Shown piece by piece: positions 14,527 to 20,166 of a stretch of 20,166 nt of DNA (its first letter is position 1; each line of letters opens with the position of its first letter). The stretch is from JAVBNU01 sp031551265 (GTDB taxonomy: Bacteria > Cyanobacteriota > Vampirovibrionia > Gastranaerophilales > Gastranaerophilaceae). The notes under the pieces were generated by a model. That model ran no database searches. It saw only the letters and a program-made list of their open reading frames with translations, and was not told where the DNA came from. Position numbers and translations under genes: made by a program. The DNA is taken from NCBI GenBank assembly GCA_031551265.1, contig JAVBNU010000030.1, positions 1-20,166 on the forward strand. Direction: 5' to 3'.

Positions 14527-14958
14527 ATGTCAAATGATAGTAATAAAATGAGCAAAGAACCCTCTCCCCGTTGCGGGAGAGGGCAGGGTGAGGGGTACGA
14601 TTTCCATGTTCATAGAACTTACTCGCCATATATTAAAGAATTTGCACGAACGTTAAGAAAAGAGCAAACAAAGCAAGAAAGGAAATTTTGGGCTGTTATC
14701 AGAAATAATAAACTTGGGATTAAATTTAGAAGGCAAGTCAATATTGATAATAAATACATAGCTGATTTTGTGTGCATGGAAAAACGTTTAATTATTGAAA
14801 TTGATGGTGGTCACCATAATCAGAATTTTGATGATATTCAAAGAACCTTTTATCTTGAAGAAGAGAACTTCAAAGTAATTCGATTTTGGAATAATGAAAT
14901 AGATGAAAACATAGAAGGTTGTTACCAAATGTTACTTAGTGTCTTGGCTAAGATTTAA
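14527..14958 (+). CDS. DUF559-family (Vsr-like) endonuclease-domain protein
   Basis: A 143-residue protein of the DUF559 family, which has a PD-(D/E)xK nuclease fold related to very-short-patch repair endonucleases. The family core is clear: ARTLRKEQTKQERKFW, then GIKFRRQVNIDNKYIADFVC, then RLIIEIDGGHH, and VIRFWNNEIDENIEG near the end. Likely metal-binding residues are D80, E91 and D93. Residues 11-23 (EPSPRCGRGQGEG) are simply the left inverted repeat read through. The ATG at 14527 has AAGGA 5 bases before it and lies outside that repeat. The matching inverted repeat begins 5 bases after the stop. Putative targets and activity are unknown; by fold it should cut or nick DNA. It is flanked by the flagellar and clpC groups, with which it shows no link. 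Confidence 0.88.
   Translation: MSNDSNKMSKEPSPRCGRGQGEGYDFHVHRTYSPYIKEFARTLRKEQTKQERKFWAVIRNNKLGIKFRRQVNIDNKYIADFVCMEKRLIIEIDGGHHNQNFDDIQRTFYLEEENFKVIRFWNNEIDENIEGCYQMLLSVLAKI
14560..14597 (+). repeat. Left GC-rich inverted repeat of the DUF559 cassette
   Basis: A hairpin CCCTCTCCC-CGTTGC-GGGAGAGGG is followed by the tail CAGGGTGAGGGGTAC. The base composition differs sharply from the AT-rich surroundings. It lies inside the 5' end of the DUF559 coding frame. It is the inverse complement of 14964-15005 with about four differences. Confidence 0.88.
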
Positions 14959-14963
14959 TGAAT

Positions 14964-15005
14964 GTACCCCTCACCCCAACCCCTCTCCCGCAATGGGGAG
15001 AGGGG
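14964..15005 (-). repeat. Right GC-rich inverted repeat of the DUF559 cassette
   Basis: GTACCCCTCACCCCAAC is followed by the hairpin CCCCTCTCCC-GCAAT-GGGGAGAGGGG. It is the inverse complement of the left repeat with a few substitutions and one or two extra bases in the linker. It begins 5 bases after the nuclease stop and could also act as a strong stem at the mRNA end, although no T-run follows. Confidence 0.88.
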
Positions 15006-15053
15006 CTATAGTATTAACCCATTCTACTTGCTTTTTAAACTAATGAGGGTGCA

Positions 15054-15115
15054 CTGGCAAGCGTCCTTGACTCTTTGCAAGCGTAGCGCGCATTAGAGGC
15101 AATGACGCTCACCAG
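15054..15115. repeat. Degenerate palindromic repeat
   Basis: CTGGCAAGCGTC (15054-15065) pairs with GACGCTCACCAG (15104-15115) at 10 of 12 positions. On the minus strand it contains GTCATTGCC followed by a GC-rich arm and TTGCAAAG, resembling the CATTGCGA-type element at 5678-5757. It fills most of the gap between the DUF559 cassette and the TPR gene. Confidence 0.5.
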
Positions 15116-15126
15116 CCCAGCAAAAA

Positions 15127-15687
15127 TTATAGGCTATCACTTTTTGCTTTAACATACTTTTTCAGTGCTGAAGTTATAATCAAGTCGGGTTCTGAGTTGG
15201 CAAATTCACTCAGAACAGCTGCGCCGATTTGTTCATCGCCTTGCTCCATGTAAATTAGTCCGATTGTTATTTTAGATAGCGGGTTTGTGCTGGCTTGAAG
15301 CTTAGCCAGTCTCTCAGGCACAACTTTCTGCTGCTTATATGACTCAACCAGATTTTGGTAATATAAAAACGTCATCGGAGAATAATGAAGCGCATTGACG
15401 AAACAATTTTCGGCTAAATTAGGATGTCCAATCTTGAGATACGTAGAACCCAAGTTATTATAAAAAGTTGATGAAGCTTGTGTATTAGGATTCAATGATA
15501 CTGCGATTTTGAACTCTTCAATCGCTGCGAAATACATGTTTTCTTTGAGGTACACGACTCCTTTGTTGTTATGAGTCCGTGCGTTCTTTTCGGCATCAAT
15601 TTTATAAGGCTCAATCGCCAAACCAGTACAGAAAAACAGAACAACAAGCAGCAATACCGATAAAATCGCATTATTACATAATTTCAA
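15127..15687 (-). CDS. Exported TPR-repeat protein, TTG start
   Basis: A 186-residue protein started at the TTG at 15687. GAAGGA lies 7 bases before this codon, and the start places a clean signal peptide or anchor at the N-terminus (KLCNNAILSVLLLVVLFFCTGLA, given here in parts: residues 2-11 polar, 8-24 hydrophobic). The longer ATG-started frame runs back deep inside the metallo-hydrolase gene and gives an implausible arginine-rich head. Two to three TPR units follow: ARTHNNKGVVYLKENMYFAA, then FYNNLGSTYLKIGHPNLAEN, then FLYYQNLVESYKQ. TPRs bind protein partners; a periplasmic or membrane-attached scaffold is likely. It overlaps the upstream hydrolase gene by 14 bases, so translation is coupled. 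The partner is unknown. Confidence 0.75.
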   Translation of the reverse strand: MKLCNNAILSVLLLVVLFFCTGLAIEPYKIDAEKNARTHNNKGVVYLKENMYFAAIEEFKIAVSLNPNTQASSTFYNNLGSTYLKIGHPNLAENCFVNALHYSPMTFLYYQNLVESYKQQKVVPERLAKLQASTNPLSKITIGLIYMEQGDEQIGAAVLSEFANSEPDLIITSALKKYVKAKSDSL

Positions 15688-16618
15688 TTTCTTGTCCTTC
15701 TCTTGCAACAAAACAATTCTCGTAAATGCCTTGATAATATTTTTCAATAGATTCAACTTTTTCATCGTTATACGATGGGTCGATGTGGAAGAACGCCAAT
15801 TTCTTAGCATGAGTTTGTTTTGCAACCTCAATGGCCATATCAAACGTTGAATGCCCGAAACCTTGCTTAGACGAAATCGGCGAAATATAATCTTCAGTAG
15901 TGTATTGTGCGTCATGAATTAATAAATCACTGTTACGCGCAAAAAGAATCAGCTTTTTATCGCCACCAATAAAATCTTCTTTATCAGTCGCAAAAACAAC
16001 CGACTTATCTTTATACGCAATTTTATAAATAAGAACGCCATTTTGCGGGTGTGAATATGACTTATAAAAACTTATAATAACCTCATCATCTACCGGCACC
16101 AAATCATCAACCGTCTTAACTGTTCTCAGAACAGGCTTAGGGCTGTCATTATTCAAGACGATTACATTAGTGTCATTGATATCAGCAAATTCCATTTTAG
16201 CTGCCAAATCACCCATATCAAGCGGGAATGACTTGTTAAACAGCAGACTTGAAAGTGATTCTTCAATCCCCGAAAGATAATCAGTGTTACCGAAAATTGA
16301 TAATTCAGTAGTCAAAATATGTGACGGGTTAAAAAACGTAAAGCCTTGAATATGGTCTTGGTGAATATGAGTGAGCAAGATTGTTGCATAAATCGGTTTG
16401 CGTTCAAACAAATGTGAGCCGGAAGCGACATGTTCTTTTATCAACTCGCCGCCCAACCCAATAATACCAGTGCCTGCATCAAGGATAATCAAGTGATTAT
16501 TAACTCTGACTTCAACACAAGACGTGTTCCCACCATACTTCAAACATTCAGCTTTCGGGGTGGGATAACTGCCGCGAATACCGCGAAATTTGACTATAAA
16601 TCTATCCTTGTATTCCAT
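15674..16618 (-). CDS. Metallo-beta-lactamase-fold hydrolase
   Basis: A 314-residue cytoplasmic protein of the MBL superfamily (RNase Z/PhnP-like branch in general look). The opening GIRGSYPTPKAECLKYGGNT is characteristic of this group, in which RGS.P.P......YGGNTSCV precedes the metal site. The main metal motif THIHQDH covers 83-89 (H84, H86, D88, H89). Later ligands are likely in FATDKED, LLIHDAQYT, GFGHST and the closing FFHIDPS. Both zinc sites look complete. The substrate could be a phosphodiester or a cyclic nucleotide; the sequence does not decide. It has its own strong promoter (16646-16675) and an AAGGTG site before the ATG. The TPR gene overlaps its end. Confidence in the fold is high, in the substrate low. 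Confidence 0.9.
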   Translation of the reverse strand: MEYKDRFIVKFRGIRGSYPTPKAECLKYGGNTSCVEVRVNNHLIILDAGTGIIGLGGELIKEHVASGSHLFERKPIYATILLTHIHQDHIQGFTFFNPSHILTTELSIFGNTDYLSGIEESLSSLLFNKSFPLDMGDLAAKMEFADINDTNVIVLNNDSPKPVLRTVKTVDDLVPVDDEVIISFYKSYSHPQNGVLIYKIAYKDKSVVFATDKEDFIGGDKKLILFARNSDLLIHDAQYTTEDYISPISSKQGFGHSTFDMAIEVAKQTHAKKLAFFHIDPSYNDEKVESIEKYYQGIYENCFVAREGQEIEIM

Positions 16619-16645
16619 TAAAACACCTTAATACCTTTTGATTAC

Positions 16646-16675
16646 ATAATACTTTTATTTAGCAAGAGTTGTCAA
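16646..16675 (-). promoter_or_regulatory. Strong sigma-70-type promoter of the MBL-TPR operon
   Basis: On the minus strand, a perfect -35 TTGACA (16670-16675), an 18-base spacer and TATTAT (16646-16651). The start point would be near 16639, about 20 bases before the ATG. It lies in the 61-base gap after the second phosphoesterase and separates this pair from the clpC run. Confidence 0.8.
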
Positions 16676-16679
16676 CGTG

Positions 16680-17597
16680 TTATTTCTTTATTTCAATTCT
16701 TCTGTCAGAATCACGCTTGCAATTAAAAAACGGATTTAACTTAAAAGCTTCTGCCTGTTCTCGCACGTCCGGAAGCTGTGTTTGGACTAAACAAAACTCG
16801 TACACTATTTTGTCAGGCAAATTTTGAACTTCAACAATGCGAAAAGCAAAAGGGTAGCTAATCAAAGACGGAGACGTAACCTGCAATAATTTCTTTTTCT
16901 TTGTTATTTTTGCGACATGATAATGCCCGCTGAAAATCGCTATAGGCCTGTCGCAAGAATTTAATAAATTCTCAATTTCTTTTGTATTTATGATTCTATG
17001 CTTTTTCTCATTATAAGGCTCGAAAATCGGGTGGTGAATAAAAATCATAATCACATCATCGCGTGGCACAGAATCAATTTGCTCTGCCAGCCAGCATAGC
17101 TGACATTCAGGGATCTCACCAACAGACGTACACGGTATTGTTGCGTCCAAAACAATTATATGAAAGCCATCCTTCGGACTAAACGCATAATACGGCCTAT
17201 CGACATCAATATATTTATTCGCCGATTTAATAAAATATTCTTTGCTTAAGGTTAAATTAGCAGTTGTATCATGGTTTCCGAGTGCAGCATACCATGGCAT
17301 ATTAAGCTCATCCATACAGCCAATAAACCGTTGCAAAAGCTTTTCAGTCGGCTCATTAATCGCATCACCTGTCAAAAAAGTAAACTCGACACCTTCTTCC
17401 GAATTTATTTGCTTAATGGCATCCTCTAAAAGCTCATCAGAATAATAAAGCAGCCTCTTTTTAGTTTTGTTCACATCTGAAATATGCGTATCTGACAGCT
17501 GAACGAATTTCAGCGTATCAGCTAAAACAAAACTCGTGCTGCAACACAAAAGAATTAACAACAGAAATATCTTAGATACAATTGCCGAATTTTTCAT
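16680..17597 (-). CDS. Exported calcineurin-like metallophosphoesterase (second of a tandem pair)
   Basis: A 305-residue enzyme with a signal peptide (about 1-26, ending SFVLA) and the complete calcineurin-like metal set: D36 and H38 in QLSDTHIS, GD at 77-78, GNHD at 107-110, HHP at 188-190 and GHYH at 224-227. It probably hydrolyses phosphomonoesters or phosphodiesters outside the inner membrane. The ATG at 17597 has CAGG 6 bases upstream; a TTG two codons earlier is too close to that site. It follows its paralogue by 11 bases, so they share a transcript. The two proteins align along their length (YSDELL.DAI.QIN, then DDVI.IF.HHPI.EP, then RPIAIFSGHYH), which points to a tandem duplication. 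This copy has several extra cysteines (for example PECQLCW) that could form disulphides in the periplasm. Confidence 0.9.
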   Translation of the reverse strand: MKNSAIVSKIFLLLILLCCSTSFVLADTLKFVQLSDTHISDVNKTKKRLLYYSDELLEDAIKQINSEEGVEFTFLTGDAINEPTEKLLQRFIGCMDELNMPWYAALGNHDTTANLTLSKEYFIKSANKYIDVDRPYYAFSPKDGFHIIVLDATIPCTSVGEIPECQLCWLAEQIDSVPRDDVIMIFIHHPIFEPYNEKKHRIINTKEIENLLNSCDRPIAIFSGHYHVAKITKKKKLLQVTSPSLISYPFAFRIVEVQNLPDKIVYEFCLVQTQLPDVREQAEAFKLNPFFNCKRDSDRRIEIKK

Positions 17598-17608
17598 GCA
17601 CAACCTGC

Positions 17609-18598
17609 TTATTTAAGTATTTCAATGGTTGCATTACGGTCACATTCTTCGCCATAATATGTCTTACTTGAGAAAGTCATTCCTTTGGCCTGACGCTGAA
17701 CTTCGGCTAATCCTGTCTCATAAAAATCAAGTTTAAAGGTAACTTTATTAGGGTTATTTGTAACCTGTACAACCCGAAAAGCATTCGGATAAGTAACAAG
17801 CGCGGGTGTGCTAACGTGCAAAAGTTTGCCGTCCTTTATAACTTTAGTAGCGTGATAATGCCCGCTAAAAATCGCTATTGGTCGATTAAACGACTTCAAC
17901 ACAGTTTCAACTTCAGCAGCATTATTAACTCTGTGATGGAAGCTCGAAAACGGTTCTCTGATGGGATGGTGCATAAAAATAATAATCACATCATCTTTAG
18001 GCGTATTTTTTATTTGATTAGAAACCCACGTCAACTGCTCAGGCGAAATATAACCATTCGCCGTAATTTTGTTATCAATCGGGGGGTCAAGCGCGATTAC
18101 CTTAAATCCTTTTTTAGGAGTAAATGCATAATAAGAGCTGGTGAAAGTAAAATTTTTGTTATGCTCATTTAAAAGAGTTAAATAATATTTTTTTGTGACA
18201 GGTCCGCCGACGCCCACATCATGGTTGCCAAAACTCATATACCAAGGATACTTCAGTGTATCCATTGCTCCAAGAAATCTCATGATAAGTTTTTCACTTG
18301 GAGTATCAACAGCATCACCTGAAACGAAAACAAAATCCAAGCCTTCAATGCCATTAATCTGAGTTATTGCATCCTTCAAAAGCTCATCAGAATAAGAAAG
18401 AAGTTTATACGATGTACTAATACTTCTATCAGAAAGATGCACATCTGACAGCTGAGCAAATTTTAAGGACGCCGCACCTGAAAAAAGATTAAGTTGGAAA
18501 AAAGCAGCAACCAAAATAAGCGCAATCAGGAACAACGCCTTAAAGCTAACGCCCTTTTTTTCTTCTTGTTTATTCTTCTTTTTAGACTTAGTTTTCAA
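17609..18598 (-). CDS. Membrane-anchored calcineurin-like metallophosphoesterase (first of a tandem pair)
   Basis: A 329-residue protein with a very basic cytoplasmic head (KTKSKKKNKQEEKK), a hydrophobic segment at about 20-40 and an external phosphoesterase domain. The metal-binding blocks are complete: D52 and H54 in QLSDVHLS, GD at 94-95, GNHD at 124-127, HH at 210-211 and GHYH at 246-249. The segment could be a signal peptide (LFSGAAS could be cleaved), but the long charged head favours a stable anchor. It starts 14 bases after the clpC stop and is followed within 11 bases by its paralogue, so the three are probably read together at least in part. The only clear difference in role from the second copy is attachment to the membrane. 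Substrate is unknown. Confidence 0.9.
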   Translation of the reverse strand: MKTKSKKKNKQEEKKGVSFKALFLIALILVAAFFQLNLFSGAASLKFAQLSDVHLSDRSISTSYKLLSYSDELLKDAITQINGIEGLDFVFVSGDAVDTPSEKLIMRFLGAMDTLKYPWYMSFGNHDVGVGGPVTKKYYLTLLNEHNKNFTFTSSYYAFTPKKGFKVIALDPPIDNKITANGYISPEQLTWVSNQIKNTPKDDVIIIFMHHPIREPFSSFHHRVNNAAEVETVLKSFNRPIAIFSGHYHATKVIKDGKLLHVSTPALVTYPNAFRVVQVTNNPNKVTFKLDFYETGLAEVQRQAKGMTFSSKTYYGEECDRNATIEILK

Positions 18599-18612
18599 TT
18601 GCTTTCACTATA

Positions 18613-20166
18613 TTATACTTGGCCGGCAGCCTCTGCCTCATTGCATTTTTTGCATTTTGAACGATCAAAAGTAATTTTCTTGTTTTCAACTTGCAGCACA
18701 ATTTGGTCACCCTCGCCGTATTGACCGGATAAGATTTCCTCTGCCAAGCTGTCCTCGATTTTCTTTTGAATTAAGCGTCTCAACGGACGTGCACCATAAG
18801 CCTCAGAATATCCCTCGTCAGCCAGGAAGTCGCGAACCTCATCAGGCACTTCAACAGAGAAATTATGCGATTCAAGACGTTTGAACAAGTCTTTAAGCAT
18901 CAAGTCAACGATTTGTCTGATTTCAGGCTTGCTTAAGTGAGCAAATACAATGATGTCATCAATACGGTTCAAGAACTCAGGACGGAATGCTTTTTTCATC
19001 TCTTCCATAACTGTGTCTTTCAAGTGATCGTATTTATCTTTGCTTGCATCAGTTGCTGTAGTAAATCCAAGTTTCGATGTCGATTGAATTAGACTCGCAC
19101 CAACGTTACTTGTCATAATTATACTTGTGTTTTTGAAGTTAATATAACGTCCTTTAGAGTCAGTCAAACGACCGTCATCCAAAATTTGGAGCATTATGTT
19201 GAACACATCAGGATGCGCTTTTTCAATTTCGTCAAAAAGGATAACTGAATATGGTTTTTTACGGATTGTTTCGGTTAAATTACCGCCATCATCGTACCCG
19301 ACATAGCCCGGAGGTGAGCCGATAAGTTTTGATGTCGAATGTTTTTCCATAAACTCAGACATGTCAACTCTAACCATGCTGTCTTCTGAACCAAACACCG
19401 CCTCAGCAAGTGCTTTAGCCAACTCAGTTTTACCGACCCCGGTAGGACCTGAGAATATAAAGCTTCCAATCGGACGATTAGGACTTTTCAAGCCGACGCG
19501 CGCACGACGTATTGCTTTTGCAATCGCCACTACCGCATCACTTTGTCCTATAACGCGCTCATGCAAAATTGACTCAAGTTTAAGCAGGCGTTCACTTTCG
19601 CCTTCGGTAATTTTAGTAACAGGAACACCTGTCATTATGCTTATTACCTCGGCAATTTGCTCAGCAGTAACAGTTGGTTTATTAGCATCGTGCTCGTCTT
19701 TCCATTTTTGAGAAAGCTCTCGGATTTTTTCTTTCAAATCCGCTTCTTCATCACGCAACTGAGACGCGTGCTCAAACTCTTGATTTCTGATAGCATCTTC
19801 TTTTTGCTTAATTATAGCTTTCAATTCTTTTTCCAGCTCTTTGCCTTCAGGTGGCAGCACACAAGTTTGCAGACGTACTTTTGAACTCGCTTCGTCAACT
19901 ACGTCAATCGCTTTATCTGGCAAGAATCTGTCAGTGATATATTTATGTGACAATTCAGCCGCTGCAATAATCGCTTCATCTTTGATTTTCAGCTTGTGGT
20001 GTTCTTCATATTTTCGCATCAAGCCACGCATAATTTCAATAGTTTCTTCAACAGTCGGCTCGTCAACAATGATAGGCTGGAAACGACGCTCTAACGCCGA
20101 ATCTTTTTCAACGTGTTTTCTATATTCATCTAGTGTTGTCGCACCAATAACCTGAATTTCACCGCG
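18613..20166 (-). CDS. clpC: ATP-dependent Clp protease ATP-binding subunit ClpC, partial (N-terminus beyond window)
   Basis: ClpC unfolds proteins and feeds them to ClpP. The reading frame is open to the right edge and 517 residues are present. The first part is the end of the first AAA+ module (RGEIQVIGATTLDEYRKHVE, then SALERRFQPI with the arginine-finger region). Next come RFLPDKAIDVVDEA and a UVR-type coiled segment (ELKAIIKQKEDAIRNQEFEH). The second AAA+ module has Walker A GPTGVGKT, Walker B VILFDEIEKAHPD, sensor-1 TSNVGA, FRPEFLNRID and sensor-2 GARPLRR. The UVR segment with no long middle coil separates ClpC from ClpB and ClpA. The tail ends in DRSKCKKCNEAEAAGQV, a CxxC pair that is not usual for ClpC. 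The N-terminal domain and first Walker A are outside the window. The phosphoesterase gene starts 14 bases after the stop. Confidence 0.96.
   Translation of the reverse strand, partial: RGEIQVIGATTLDEYRKHVEKDSALERRFQPIIVDEPTVEETIEIMRGLMRKYEEHHKLKIKDEAIIAAAELSHKYITDRFLPDKAIDVVDEASSKVRLQTCVLPPEGKELEKELKAIIKQKEDAIRNQEFEHASQLRDEEADLKEKIRELSQKWKDEHDANKPTVTAEQIAEVISIMTGVPVTKITEGESERLLKLESILHERVIGQSDAVVAIAKAIRRARVGLKSPNRPIGSFIFSGPTGVGKTELAKALAEAVFGSEDSMVRVDMSEFMEKHSTSKLIGSPPGYVGYDDGGNLTETIRKKPYSVILFDEIEKAHPDVFNIMLQILDDGRLTDSKGRYINFKNTSIIMTSNVGASLIQSTSKLGFTTATDASKDKYDHLKDTVMEEMKKAFRPEFLNRIDDIIVFAHLSKPEIRQIVDLMLKDLFKRLESHNFSVEVPDEVRDFLADEGYSEAYGARPLRRLIQKKIEDSLAEEILSGQYGEGDQIVLQVENKKITFDRSKCKKCNEAEAAGQV

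Larger units (their letters stand above)
14560..15005 (+). mobile_element. REP-like cassette carrying a DUF559 nuclease gene
   Basis: Two nearly identical hairpin-plus-tail repeats face each other at 14560-14597 and 14964-15005, with only the nuclease gene between them. The arrangement mirrors REPtrons, in which a RAYT transposase gene is bracketed by inverted REP sequences, but here the enzyme is DUF559. I see no target-site duplication and no transposase, and the start codon of the gene lies 33 bases outside the left repeat. Mobility is therefore inferred, not shown. Confidence 0.45.

Noticed and set aside
14438..14629. A 63-codon minus-strand frame including HPALSRNGERV
   Set aside because: It is a translation of the left inverted repeat and its AT-rich flank, with no ribosome site and antisense to the nuclease gene.
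14560..15005. CRISPR-like or tandem repeat
   Set aside because: There are only two copies, inverted and 360 bases apart with a gene between them, so there is no array.
15688..15915. N-terminal extension of the TPR protein up to an ATG at 15915
   Set aside because: The extension lies antiphase inside the MBL gene, is rich in R, S and I without pattern, and would bury the signal peptide.

Overview
The window looks like chromosomal DNA of an AT-rich Gram-negative-type bacterium. Ffh, MutS, PrmC and ClpC are ordinary housekeeping genes. An outer-membrane TolC-type protein and several signal peptides imply a diderm envelope, and a short flagellar cluster implies a motile or formerly motile cell. 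Strong AAGGAG(G) ribosome sites, ClpC with a UVR segment and the small flagellar proteins would suit the non-photosynthetic cyanobacterial relatives (Vampirovibrionia/Melainabacteria, e.g. Gastranaerophilales). That placement is an inference from general gene character, not from a search. TGA is used as a stop and the code is standard.

Layout. 1-2168 (minus): mutS, cut by the left edge before Walker B. 2239-2847 (plus): a membrane-anchored unknown protein, divergent from mutS. 2848-3051: a structured intergenic stretch. 3052-5578 (plus): ffh and two unknown genes with strong ribosome sites. 5579-6209: a terminator, a palindromic repeat, a broken tRNA-Ile copy, a 42-bp perfect palindrome and an intact tRNA-Ile(GAT). 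6210-6896 (minus): a secreted trypsin-like protease. 7077-8501 (plus): an NfeD/SPFH membrane pair. 8583-8678: a second type of palindromic repeat. 8742-9772 (plus): a small ORF translationally coupled to prmC. 9813-12227 (minus): an 804-residue protein joining a periplasmic-binding-protein-like half to a TolC half. 12348-14356 (minus): fliJ, a fliK-like gene and a hook/rod gene with overlapping ends. 14527-15005: a DUF559 nuclease gene bracketed by GC-rich inverted repeats. 15127-20166 (minus): clpC (cut by the right edge), two tandem metallophosphoesterases, then a metallo-beta-lactamase-fold hydrolase and a TPR protein behind their own promoter.

How the genes work together. Ffh, NfeD/SPFH, the protease, the TolC fusion, ClpC and the phosphoesterases all act at or near the membrane or in protein quality control, but most are independent units. 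The clear working groups are NfeD plus SPFH, the flagellar trio, small ORF plus prmC, and MBL plus TPR. The most unusual parts are the DUF559 cassette between REP-like inverted repeats, the PBP-TolC fusion, and the tRNA-Ile pseudogene carrying two hairpin-bearing insertions beside the intact tRNA.
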